Source: Glaciozyma antarctica PI12
Taxonomy: Eukaryota; Basidiomycota; Microbotryomycetes; Kriegeriales; Camptobasidiaceae
Assembly: GCA_002917775.1 (NCBI GenBank)
Contig: KZ627154.1
Span: 148,465-212,464 of the forward strand
Direction: 5' to 3'
Length of the DNA: 64,000 nt
The notes under the pieces are model-generated. The model had not been told where the DNA came from. It saw nothing but the letters and a program-made list of their open reading frames with translations, and did not search any database. Of this stretch, positions 22,130 to 32,883 are shown piece after piece (positions within the stretch are counted from its first letter, which is position 1; each line of letters starts with the position of its first letter). Both the position numbers and the translations under genes were made by a program.

Positions 22130-24738
22130 CTAGTCCGAATCTGAGGCGTCCTCGTCGCTAGAGCCGTCGTTCTCGTCATCCAGATCCGACGGTGATGCTT
22201 CTTCGTCGAAGAGGGTGATAGTCGGAATCGGGAACGGCTTCTTCTTCGAATCGCGAATCCGCTTGAGCATGTTTCGCATCTTCCCGAAGAGGAGAACGTC
22301 AGCTCTCGCTCGGAAAGGAAGAAAAGACGCACGAGCGACTTCCACTCCCCAGTCGCCAGTCGCCGGCTCGTAAACGGGATACTCGGCCCATTGAAAGCGG
22401 CACCCGATCTCGTTCAAATCCTCGACCGTCGCCGTATCCTCGTCGAGCTGGGCGGCAGCAAGCAACGCGCGAAGGATCACGATGTGCCTCCTGCTGATCC
22501 CACGCGCGAGCTCGCACTCGAGCCATTGCCGATCTGGACTTGGCGAGAGAGTGTACGCGGTTGTGACAGCGGAGGGGTAGGTTGTTGTCGTGTTTTGAAA
22601 GTGGCTGGGGTACCCGGTGAAGAGGAAGTGCGAGGTGATTCGTGTGAAGAAGGCTGCGTCGTAGGTCGCTGGGTCGTAAGGAGGAGAGGGACTCGATAGG
22701 CTGTCCTGTCGTCGCGGATAAGATGAGGCGGATAGCTTTGACACGGTTGGTCTCGCGGTGCGCATCGACGGCAGCGAGGACGTCGGGACGATGCTGCGCC
22801 CAGGACGCGGTGTTGATCGACGTTGCCGAGTCGCCCTTGATCCACAACTCGATGATCTTGGGAAGATTCGTGAATTGAGAGGGAGCGGGGAACGTGTCCT
22901 TCGACTCGTCGTCCAGCTGCTCGCGCCTGAGCTGGTGGTAGAAGTGCAGGAGGCGTGCCTTGCGAGCCGCCTCCTCCTCGTGAGCTGGCCCAGCAGCCAA
23001 TTTTTCGGCAGCGTTGATTCGGATCTTAGTGAGAGCGTCGATGGCAACAGGCTTGACGGTGACCCAATCTGGGGAATCACGTCAGCACAAAAGCTTCGGA
23101 AGCGAGATCACATTTGCGGCTAACTCTCCTCGATATCGGTGGAGAGAGACGTTCCAGGGGGCAAGAGGACAGGGCGCAACCTCCACGCCGACGCAAAGGT
23201 CTCGAATCTGTAACACGAGCGTGTCAATTGCGTTAGAATCAGACGCGGTCCCAAACAATGACCACGCACTCGGCCTCGGTGTAACCCAGCTCGCCGACGA
23301 ACTTAGGAAGGAACCTGCGCAAAGCCGTCAGGACGCAGATTCAAAAAGTTCTGGACCGACATACGCTGCGACGCGTGCGTACCTGAGCGCTGCTAAACGC
23401 ACACCCCGAGCTCGCTCTTCCTCCCGCGCTTGAGTAATGGCCTTCTGCATCGACACGCTCTCCTGCGCGACGGCCGAGTTGTAAGCCCCTTTATCTGAAG
23501 GAGGATTTGGATTCACGCACAGCTTGAAGTCGGTGAATTCGCTCGGAACTGGCAGTGATGAAGCGTTCGAGATGAGTAGGCTCGACGACGATGTTCGGAG
23601 AGTCCGTTTGAAGTCGAAGAGCTGCGCGCCTCTGCCGCGATTCGGACGCTTCTTGCTTCTGAAGCTCCCAGAGCCTCGTGCTTGTCGATTCGAGGTCCCT
23701 GATCAAGTACTCGAAGCGCAGATAGCCAACTGCACGCCGCAGGACGTCAGCCCTAGGAGCCGACTCATTTCACGAGCACAAGTAGCTCACCCTCGTTGGT
23801 GAAGACGCATTTGGTAGTCTGGGGGGTGAAGGTGCTTCATGCGCGACGCAACATGCCGCCTCTCAATCCTCCTGGTCCGTAGTCAGCGCGCTGACTCGAT
23901 AATTGAATCGAGAGGAACGTACATTGTTTTTTGGCAACTTGGACACTGCCTCGTTCGAAGAGGAATGTATCCGCAATGGTCGCCATGCGCAGTCTCGTCA
24001 CAATCCTGCGCACGGGGCGAGTCAGGGCGTGCGAAGAGTAGGCGGAGGGGAGGTACCGAGACTTACGAAGCAGTGTTCCCCGTGCAGCAGTTGCGCGTAC
24101 TTCACCTCATCGAGACCTTCTACCGCAGGCATTCCAGCGTTGATCCATGCGGCAGCCCAGATGCACCTCGAGGCGCGCGACAGCAGGAGCGAGCGAAAGA
24201 GTCGGTTGGTGCGACAGAGCCGCAGCAAGTCGGCAGAGGTGAGGTGAGTGCAGATCTGGTACATTTGATGAGCTTTTGAAATTTGGGTGCAAGGAGGGGA
24301 GCCTCACCTCGGCGAGAATGTCCATCGGCATGGAGAGGAAGAGCTCCAGCGGTGCCTGCTTCGGTTCTCCCTGTTCCTCCACAGCTACGCCATAGTGTTC
24401 GCCCCGAATTGTGTACGTGTCTTGCGAGCCTTCTTCTTGACGGGCTTCGCGGCTGGTAGGGAGAGGAGAGGAGAGGAGAGAGGGTCAGCGCGCGAGCTCA
24501 GTGTCTCCCTCATACAAGGGCGCGTTGGAGCACCCCAGCCTCCTCTGGCATACTCCACACGGTCACTCAGCTTACCAGGGTTGTATTCTTCGTCTTGCAC
24601 CTCCTCCCTCCTCGCGCTCTTCCCGCCTCGAGCACCCGAAGCACCTGCGCCTCCCTCCGTCGCGCTCATCTCCTCGTCGCTCTCCCCCTCGGCGTAGCTG
24701 ACTGTGGCCTTCTTGTGACGCTCTCGAGTGGTCGGCAT
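22130..24738 (-). CDS. F-box protein (intact member of the local family)
   Basis: Start at 24738 (MPTTRERHKKATVSYAE) leads into an acidic/Gly linker, a basic KPVKKKARKTRTQ patch and the F-box (PLELFLSMPMDILAE, intron, ICTHLTSADLLRLCRTNRLF). Next comes a region with Cys pairs (YAQLLHGEHCF, HCGYIPLRTRQCPSCQK). A long C-terminal part contains RFEYLIRDLESTSTRLWELQ, NLPKIIELWIKGDSATSINT and PATGDWGVEVARA. The tail is very acidic (SPSDLDDENDGSSDEDASDSD-like), with stop TAG at 22130. F-box proteins are substrate receptors of SCF ubiquitin ligases, and the Cys pairs may bind zinc. The exon border after CPSCQK (GACCAG or CATGAAG acceptor) is uncertain; the second gives the reading TKCVFTNEG. The target is unknown. 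Confidence 0.75.
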
Positions 24739-24970
24739 GGCGTGTCGACGGCGAGCGGAGGAGGAAGAGGGAGAAACAGGCGCGGAGGCCCGAGTCCTCA
24801 CATTCTTATTTTGCTTCCCTTTTCCACCTTCGCGTCTCGAAGAGCGCGAAGTCAAATCTCGCCAGCTTAAGGACCTCCCAACTCCTTCCAGCACCACAGG
24901 ATCGACAGCAGCAGTTTCAGAACGAGATCAACAAGCAACAATGTCATTCCACCTCCCTCCCCTTGCGCCT

Positions 24971-26835
24971 TCAATCGCTCTCCGAATCCGAGTAGTCGTC
25001 CGTACTCCCTCCGTACCCGTCTGGGTGCATCGCAGCTGTGAATCGGCACGATTTGCCATAGCGGCACTTGGTACCCCACGGGCAGACATGGCCTGCGGTC
25101 CCGGTATCAGCTGAGGCGTGAGGGGAGAGAGGAGGGACGGACCGGCGTAGCACTCTACGATGCCGCAGGGCCTTCCCTTGAGCGCGTCCTGTGATGGGTT
25201 TAGTGAGGAAGGCGGAGGAAGGAGGACGAAGAAACGCACGATGCAGGGAGACTTCTTGGCGTCGATCTTGAGCGTGGCGAGGTGCTTGGGCGTGAGGACG
25301 TACTGGTGCGAATACTTGCAGTCGGAGCGGGTGCAGCTCGTCTTGGAGAGGTAGAACTGGTTGCAAGGCGGCGGGTTCTGCTTCGAGAGACTCTGCAAAA
25401 GTCGCATCAGCTTGCCTTCCTCGCTCAAAGAGAACGATCGAGCTCACCTTCTTCGGGTCCAGTTGCTTCATCGGCAACGGCACGACCTTTTTAACGACCG
25501 GCGTAAATCCTTCGGACGCCAGCTCCTCCTCCGGCTTCGCTCCCATCCCAAACATAAACTTCTTCGGCGTCGCCAGTCCCGCAGGCGTAGGCGGAGCCTC
25601 CTTCTTCCCCTCCTTGCCGCTGACGTACCCGCTCCCATTCGCCTTCTTCGGCGTCGCGTTCCCCTGGTACCCCAACACGAGCTTCTTGGATTCGAAGATG
25701 CCTTCGAGTTCCACGTCCTTGAGGTTGAGTCGCTTGAGCTCGAACGCGAGCTCGGAATAGGATTTAAGAAGGTGGATCTTGCCGGAGAGACCTTCGGTTT
25801 CGAGAGATTGGAGGGTCGACGAGTAGCCTGCGCGGGCAACGAGTTAGTCGAGGCGTTCAGAAGCCGCGAGCGTAAGAAATGCGGAAAAGCGACTCACCCC
25901 CGTCGTGGCCACATCCAGCGAGAATTAGCTTGCACGAGGGGACCTTTGCGAAGAGGCGGAGGTTCTCCCTGAATTTCGCGTCGGCTGCCTCCTTCTGAGG
26001 GCCAACGTCCGTCTGCAAGCACCACCGAGTTCAGTAAGGGCCTCGAGACGATGCGGGGGCCGAGGAGAGGGTGGGGTGGGACTGACGAGGGGGAGTTTGG
26101 AGAGACGAGGGGAGGGATGAGGATGAAACGTAAGCTTACCATCGTGAAGAGCGGGTGAGCAGCGTTGAATCCGAGCACGAACGCCTGGAAGATCTCCGGC
26201 GTAGCGATTCCGAGATCCTGCGCGTCGCGTTACCTCCTCCCGCCCTCGCACTCCAAAGAGGAAGGACGCACGTTAAGGACCTTCGCAAGACCGTTCTTGT
26301 TATAGTAGACCTGGCAGAGGATCTGCACGGATCGTCCTAGCTCCTTGTCGGCAAGCGCCATCACCTGGCGCGTGAGAGCCAACGCAGCTTCACGTCCTCC
26401 ATCGCGGCCACGAGAGATAAAGGAGCGGTTGAACTGCAGTCGATGGCGTTAGCTCCAGCTCCCCGCCCGCCAAAGAAGCGCAAGTAGCCTACGATGCAGC
26501 CATCTCCGTCCAGCAATACGAGCACAAGGGGGTCGCTCTCCTGCACAGGTCATCAGCTCCCACAATCACTCCTCCTCCACGAGTGAACGCACATTGTAGT
26601 CCCTCACTTCCCTCTCCGCCTTCTCGCGATCCTTGACAGCCTCGCGATGTCCGAGCTTCCACACGATCAGCTCCGACTCAAGCGCCTCGATCCGCTCCTT
26701 CAATCCCGCGGTTCCACTAAAAGCTCCGCGTACGAGTTCGGCAGAGGCAGCTTGGAGCTGCACGTATCTGAGAGGAAGTTAGCAGGAGGGGGACCGAGCC
26801 CTAGGTTGAAGGACGGACTGTTCGAACGGGTCCAT
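24971..26835 (-). CDS. Fungal CCCH-type zinc-finger protein
   Basis: Start at 26835: MDPFEQ, then an intron with a GTCCGT donor, then YVQLQAASAELVRGAFSG. A helical coiled-coil-like part (LKERIEALESELIVWKLGHR) is followed by a conserved fungal domain with the core DPLVLVLLDGDGCIFNRSF, reminiscent of a nuclease-like Rossmann fold, though catalysis is not shown. After a Lys/Pro linker come Cys-rich fingers: PPPCNQFYLSKTSCTRSDCK followed by YSH, CGIVECYA, and HVCPWGTKCRYGKSC. The C-terminus is acidic (DDYSDSESD, TGA at 24971). CCCH fingers usually bind RNA, so a role in mRNA handling is inferred. It is divergent from the BLES03-like gene. Confidence 0.8.
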
Positions 26836-27027
26836 GGCGGGCGTGCTTTAGGTTATACTGGGGGCAGACTGAAGCTGCTTTTAATGTTGGGAGAGCTGAG
26901 AAGGTGGGCCAGGCGATGGAGGCTGATGGAGGGGTGTGGTAAGAGAACAAGGAGAACAAAGCCGGCGTCTGCACTTTGGCTGCTGCGCTCACGGCCGACC
27001 AGGTCCCTCTCACGGCAGAGGGTCAGT

Positions 27028-28542
27028 ATGCCCTTCACAGCAGAGCTACCAGGTACGCCCCCGAAGCTCCACAGCCGTTTACAAGCTCGCTGACCACTTC
27101 GCCACTCGCAGGAGTCGTGAGCTCGACAGCAGCTGCCACTCGCCTTGGGAACTGACCCTCGCTCGAACAGTTTCAAGCTCCAAGCCCGCACATCTCCATC
27201 GAGCAGTTCCTGTCCAAGAACGTCCCTTCGACGAGGACGCGGAATCACCCAGACGACTATGGACGAGTTCGTGAGTCCGCTCGCCCGTCGCGTCTGCGAT
27301 GAGCTGACGTTCTTCGTGGGATAGATCAGTGCGGATGGTATTGGTGAGCTTGAGGAGCTTGAGCTGGACGAGGCGGAGCTAACGAAGTCGTGGGCAGGGT
27401 GTACAGCGATAGAACTGGGTGTGAGGTGGGGTCGGTTCAGCAGGAGCCGAAGGACAAGGACAAGCTCCTGAGGAGGGGGAAGAGGCTGCTTGAACGGGTT
27501 AAGATTGAGTTGGAAGACATCAAGGTGAGGCTGGCGTGCGTGAGATGGGTTGAGTCGGGGAGCGAGCTGATGTCGCTGTCGCAGATGGAACGCGTTGAGA
27601 GTCCGAGGAACCTGTCGCGGAAAGGGCGAACGTGATTTCCTCGAACATTCTCAATGTTAACCAAGCTAACAGTTATGTGCAGTTCCTGAGGTCGTTGAAC
27701 GCCGGTTCAGAGACGACGTCGAGAAGCTGTGCAGGACGACTGGCGTCAAGAGCGGCAAGTGGATCCTGTACTTGACTGAACGTACGCAGCGTCTTTGTTC
27801 CTTTAAATTGTCGTTCTCAGCTCACGAGCTTTGCAGACGACGTCGACACGATGTGGAAAAAAATCGCCATCGCTCTCGCCACTCGCGACGGTCCCTTCTC
27901 TCAGATCTCAGCCCGCGTAGCGTACGTCTCCAGCTTTGGTTTGCTTTTTCAGCTCTGACGGAGCTTCATCGTTACACAAGAAGGCCTCTCCGTCTCCGGG
28001 TCCGCGCAGCCAAGGCGACAACATCTGGGTAATCTGCCTCTATTGCGACGACAGCTGGGACAAGGCAGCCGTCGGAGAAGTTCTGAAGGTTTGCTACAAG
28101 CTTGACTTCACTCCGAATCAGTACAAAGTGAGCTCTTCCCTGCTCTCCCTCGCGTATCAGGCTCTGACGTTCCTTCCCCCTTCTCAGGCGGACGCCTATG
28201 TGCGCCAGCCTCCCTTAGTGCGATCTCCTCCTCCGTTCTGATACGAGCGACCGCAGACTCTCCTCGGTTTGTAAGGCGACAACGTCTACGGTCTCAGCGT
28301 CTCCCTGTGGCACGACAGTACGTCCCTTCCCTTCCACCGCATCGCCTCTCCTAACGAATCGCAGAGGACTTTTTTTTACGCATTCGCAGATCCTCGAGAT
28401 GGTGGATGGTATGGCGAACGCCAAGAGCGTCGAAAAGAGGACGCTCGAGGAGGAGGATGATTCGCACTGGGGGGCGCAGTTCGTGCCGGTCTCGGAGGAT
28501 GAGGATGAGCGGCCGGTGAAGAGGGGGAAGCCTGCTGGGTAA
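27028..28542 (+). CDS. BLES03/DUF1917-family protein (eIF4E-like fold)
   Basis: Homologue of the human C11orf68/BLES03 family, whose cellular role is unknown. Conserved parts: HQCGWYWVYSDRTGCEVG, TTGVKSGKWILYLTEHDVDT, DNIWVICLYCDDSWDKAAVG, EVLKVCYKLDFTPNQYK and ADAYTLLGL. Exon 1 (27028-27052) joins exon 3 (27171) only through a 5-nt micro-exon, 27112-27116, with normal 59- and 54-nt introns on either side. At 28272-28274 an in-frame TAA replaces the Tyr expected in LGIY, and the frame continues as GDNVYGLSVSLWHD. One intron would be only about 31 nt. The C-terminus (MANAKSVEKRTLEEEDDSHW) is acidic, with TAA at 28540-28542. An upstream start at 26914 could add an in-frame exon (MEADGGVWSLSRQRVS). 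Confidence 0.65.
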
Positions 28543-28699
28543 GGGCTGGGTAGCGGTGGGGCTGCTGAAGAGCGTGTTGATGAGGTGGGAGCTCGATGTG
28601 CGAGGTCGACGGTCGAACTGCGGCGTTTGTTGTTTGTGATGATGGGCGACTGCTTGCTGTGGCTTCCTCGACTCTGTTCTGCAAATCAGTGAATCTTCG

Positions 28700-29298
28700 T
28701 TAGCTTCGTGCCTCTTTGGTGCGCCCCGTCTTCGATCCCACCGTCGTCGTGTATCCCTCCCCGTCAGGCGTCCAGAACTCCTCGCTCGAGATTGCGTCGA
28801 CCAACTCCCTCCCTCGCTCGGCACGTCGCTCTCTCACATAACCCTCCGGATGTTTCAGCAGGTCCCAGCTTCTTCTACTCTGCTCCACTTCTCGCAGTTC
28901 GTCCAGTCGTGCTCCCCCAGACTCCCCCTTGCGAAGCTCGCCGACGAGACTCGCCTGCGTCGCTCTTCCCTCCAGTTCCACTTTAGAGCTCCTCCGTCCT
29001 ACACGAGGCTCGCACACGCTTTATTCTTCTTACATACGACTGAGCACTACAGCTCGAGCGTCGAATTTCCGCGCAGCCCTCCCACCCCGCCTCTGGTCCT
29101 ACTGTACGCGTCGCTCCTCTCCTCGCCCTGCGTGTCGCTCCTGCTTCCTCAAAGTAGATCGAGCAGGCGCTCACGCACAAGGTGCAAGCGACACCAACGA
29201 GCGGGCTCAGTAGGATCGCGCTCGTCGTTCGGAACGTGCGGCGCGCGAGGGCTTCGCAGAAGCAGCGTGGCGACCGACGAGCGCTGAAGCAGTACCAT
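28700..29298 (-). CDS. Small hypothetical protein, structure uncertain
   Basis: The terminal exon (28954-28700) looks clearly coding: ASLVGELRKGESGGARLDEL, then SWDLLKHPEGYVRERRAERG and EEFWTPDGEGYTTTVGSKTG, TAA at 28702-28700. It can be joined in frame to a first exon starting at 29298 (MVLLQRSSVATLLLRSPRA, resembling a mitochondrial presequence) through a 224-nt intron, 29178-28955. A different frame of the first exon contains a membrane-like segment (AILLSPLVGVACTL), so the 5' structure is open. No known family was recognised. Confidence 0.4.
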
Positions 29299-29387
29299 CT
29301 TCGACGCTCTAAAGACGATTTATAGACGGGGATGCTGTCAATTTCTAGCTGGAACGAAACTATAGACCCAGAGAACGATCCACCAGA

Positions 29388-32300
29388 TTAATCACTGCGC
29401 GCTCAAGATCGTCAGTCGCTGTCGGCGCATCTCGAAAAGACTGGAGAAACGCACATGTCGTCAACCTCCATCGACTCGGGTGCCTTGTCCGCCACGGGCT
29501 CCTCGACGACGGGCTCCTCCACCTCGGCCTCCTCGGGCGCGGCAGTCTCGTCCTTCTTCTCCTCCTCCTTGGGGGCCTCAGTCTTGGGTGCGCGGGGCTT
29601 GGGGCGAGTAATGATAGGGGAGCAGACGTTGAAGACCCTGCGTGCGTTTGCGTCAGCGAGGAAGGAGGGAGGGGAAGCGGGGAAGGAACGCACTCCTCGC
29701 TCTTCTTCTTGATCTCGGCACTCGTGATGACAGGCTTGACGTCCAAAGGCTTCTCGCCCTGGCTGTAAAGCTTGTTGCCCAACCACGACTCGGCGTTCGC
29801 GCAAGTCTCGATGACAGTCTCGAGGTCCTTGGCGTCGATGTGCGAGTACTTCTCGTCTCCCGAGCGGGCCTTGTCGTGGAAGTTGGTGATGACCTCGCGG
29901 AGAGCGGCGGTCGCGCGAGGACGGTCCTCGTGCTCGCGGCAGCGGAGCTGGATAGGGTCGCCGACAACCTTGAGGGCGTCGAGGCGGGCGACGTACGCCG
30001 ACTTGGTGGCGTCCTCACCTGCGCGCGCGTATCGTCAGCTCGTTGCGCTGAATAAAGGAGGGGAAGGAAGAACGCACCTTCATCAGAGTAGAGCCAGTCC
30101 TGAGACTCGGAAGCGAGAGTGAGAAGAGCCTCCTTGTCGGCGGCGTTGGTGTACTTCTTCCACTGACCCTCGAGCTTCTCCCGAACGTCGTAGACGTAGA
30201 CGTAGAGCGCGTTCTTGCGGTCCTGCACGCACGTCAAACACGGTCAGCTCCAATCCCTCCCCTCCCCGCCTCGACGAAAACAAACGCACCTCAGTCTCCA
30301 AAACGAGCTTGTCGCTCGCCGCCATCTGTCCCTCGGCCTCCTTGAACTCGTTCACGATCGAGACGTCGAGCGAGAGTCCTCCAGCCGAGATGGGGAGAAC
30401 GGTCTTGACCGACTTCTTGGCCTTCTTCGCCGGGGGCGCAGGGGCCGCCTCTCCCTCCACCGCGGGCGCATCCGTCTCCATAGCCTCGACGGCGGGCTCC
30501 TCCTCTTCGGGTGCGTCCTTGTAGAGCGTCGCGCCGGTGAAGGTGAGAACGCCGCTCTGGGAGAGGTGCGCCTTGACCTTGACCTGCTGCTTCGTTCCGT
30601 CGGTGGGAGGCGAGAGGTTCTTGACGGCGACCTTTCCGATCCAGGGGTTGATTCCTCCGGGGAGGTTCTCGGGGTCGGCGTAGACGGCCTCGAGCTCGAA
30701 GGGCGAGTTGCGCGAGAAGGAGAGGACCTTGGTCGAGGGGACGACGTTGCCCTTCTCGTACGCGACGAGCTCGGTTCCCTCGCTGGCCTCGGCGTCGGCC
30801 GACTGCTCCCAGACGAACTTGATGGGGAAGAGCTGAGTGTCGATCGTGGTGAACTCGCGGACCTTGAAGACGGGCGAGAGCATGGCGCAGGCGAGGGTAG
30901 CTCCGCGAGCGATCGCCTCCTCCTGGTTGGTGGTGAAGGAGAGGGGTCGTCCGAAGAAGTCCTGGATGCGGTTCTTGAGGGCGGGAACGCGGGTGGATCC
31001 TCCGACGAGCTCGACGGCCTCGATGTCGTCCTTGGAGATGCCGGCATCGGCGAGGGCGCGCTCGAGGGGGGAGATGGTGCGCTCGAGGAGGGGGGCGATG
31101 AGGGCCTCGAAGTCCTCGCGGGTGAGGGACGAGGATGCATCAATGTCCTCCATGATGGACTCGACCGAGAGGGGGGCGAGGGCGTTCGCGGAGAGGATCT
31201 TCTTGAGCTTCTCGACGGCGGCCGAGAGGCGGAAGAGGGCCTTCTTGTTGGTGAGGACGTCGATCTTGTACTTGGTCTTGAACTCGGCGGCAAAGTGCTG
31301 GACGAGGGCGTAATCGAGGTCGCGACCTCCAAAGTGGCGGTCGTACGCGGTCGACTTGACGACGAGCTGTCCCTTGTTGAAGGCGACGATCGAGACCGAG
31401 TAGTCCGAGTGTCCAATGTCGACAAAGGCGATGTAGCGAGGGGGGCTCCTCGATGGGAGGGAGGTCCGTCTTGGTGATGCCGTAGCCGAGGGCGGTGGCG
31501 GTCGTATCGTTGATAAGACGGAGGGCGTTCAGGCCAGCGATGTCGGCGGCATCCATGACGGCGCGACGCTGAACCTCGGTGTACCAGACGGGGACAGCGA
31601 TGACCACGTCGTTGACGGCAGACTTGAGCTCGCGAGCGGCCGTGTCCTTGAGGCGGCCGAGGAACATGGCGTAGAGCTGGGTAGCCGAGAACGTAGCGGG
31701 CTCTCCGAGGTACTGGACCTGTGGAAGGGTGCGCGGGCTCAACTTCCGTCCTGGTGCTGCTTGAGAAGGGCCAGCAAGCAAACTCACCGAGACTCCGACG
31801 GTGGCTCCAACCTTGACGAGATCCGCACTGAGGAAGCGCTTCTCAATCTCAATATCAGGATCCCTGCGCGCGCAAAGAAGCCAGGTCAGCTCCTGCTCCA
31901 TCTTCCCTTCATCCTCTGCGCTAGAACGTACTCCATCGTTCGGCCAATGAGCCTCTTAAGGGAACCGACAGTGTTGCGGAAGTTGGACGTCTCCTGGGTC
32001 TTGGCCGTCTCTCCAATCATGCGAGTACGGGGTCCGAAAGCGACGAGAGTACTGCAGCCAAAGTCAGCGGTGCTGTCGGAGAGCGAGAGGGGCAGGAACG
32101 TACGGCGTAGCGCGGTTGGAGACCTCGTTAACGAGGATATCGATACCACGGTTACGTGCGGCTCCAATCTGCGTTCATACACAGGCACTGTCAGCTCCGA
32201 TTCTCCTTCCCACCCACCGCCCCGCCTCCCCGAGTCGAAACTCTCGGAGAGTCCTCTTCCAGGCGGGCGGTGGCCTCCATCTCAAACCCACCTTGGAGCC

Positions 32301-32399
32301 GTACTGTCCGATATCTGCACGCCTTCATCAGCTCTTATCCTACCTGCACTGTTCTCCAGAGGGAAGAGGGGACGTACCGAGACCGATAACGCTCGTCAT
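29388..32399 (-). CDS. SSE1: HSP110/SSE-type Hsp70 co-chaperone
   Basis: Nucleotide-exchange factor and holdase partner of cytosolic Hsp70. Start at 32399: MTSVIGLDIGQYGSK, then IGAARNRGIDILVNEVSNRA and RTRMIGETAKTQETSNFRNT, typical of SSE proteins. The ATPase domain continues through GLNALRLINDTTATALGYGI and the substrate-binding-like domain through TVLPISAGGLSLDVSIVNEF. The end is acidic, near PESMEVDDID, TAA at 29388. A run of six G at 31440-31445 shifts the frame between LPPIEEP and RYIAFVDIGHSDYSV; five G would restore it. Because the gene is normally essential, a homopolymer sequencing error is the likeliest explanation. Several short introns lie in the 5' third, as is common for fungal chaperone genes. 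Confidence 0.9.
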
Positions 32400-32883
32400 T
32401 TTGTTTTGAGAAAAGTGGTTCGGAGAAGGAGGGGCGAGTGACGGGGAGGGGGTTGCTGGACGGCGGGGGTGCGGTTGCTTCTGCTGGCCGGGGAGGTGGC
32501 GAGTAGGGCTGAGTTGGTGGCTGGGGAGGTGGGGAGGAGAGGCGGGGGTGAGGAGGGAGGGAGAGAACGCCTTCGAATAAGCCAAGTCCTCTCTTGCCGC
32601 CGCCCGTTTCGCAAGTTTTCGAATGGGAAGGAAGCATTCCTCTCTTTCTCTCTCGTAGACGACCTTTGCAGCCAAAAAGAGGATACATTCTTCACGAAAA
32701 AACGGGGAGGAGGAGGAGGAGGAGGGAGAGGAGGGGGGGTACAAAAAAAGGAGGTTCAAATTGGTTCAAAGGCAGGGGACGAAAGAGAGGTGCAGATGCG
32801 TGTAGAGGGAGAGGAGGGGGCAACAGCAAACGACGAGGAGAACGACTAGCGAAAGAATAAGTCAAAGCAAGCAAAGGAGGAGT
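32400..32883. other. HSP110 promoter region and Medusa 3' flank
   Basis: 484 nt between the HSP110 start and the Medusa stop, both on the minus strand. It carries purine-rich runs (GGAGGAGG repeats around 32705-32740). A heat-shock element is expected for an HSP110 gene, but I could not assign a clear nGAAn/nTTCn array. Confidence 0.4.

Noticed and set aside
26914-27027. Upstream start for the BLES03-like gene (MEADGGVW then an intron)
   Set aside because: In phase and with good splice signals, but it lies only 78 nt from the divergent start and has no conserved residues. Kept only as an alternative.
30215-31477. Plus-strand open frame of about 420 codons opposite HSP110
   Set aside because: Antisense shadow of a well-identified chaperone; composition is Leu/Glu/Gly-biased without motifs.
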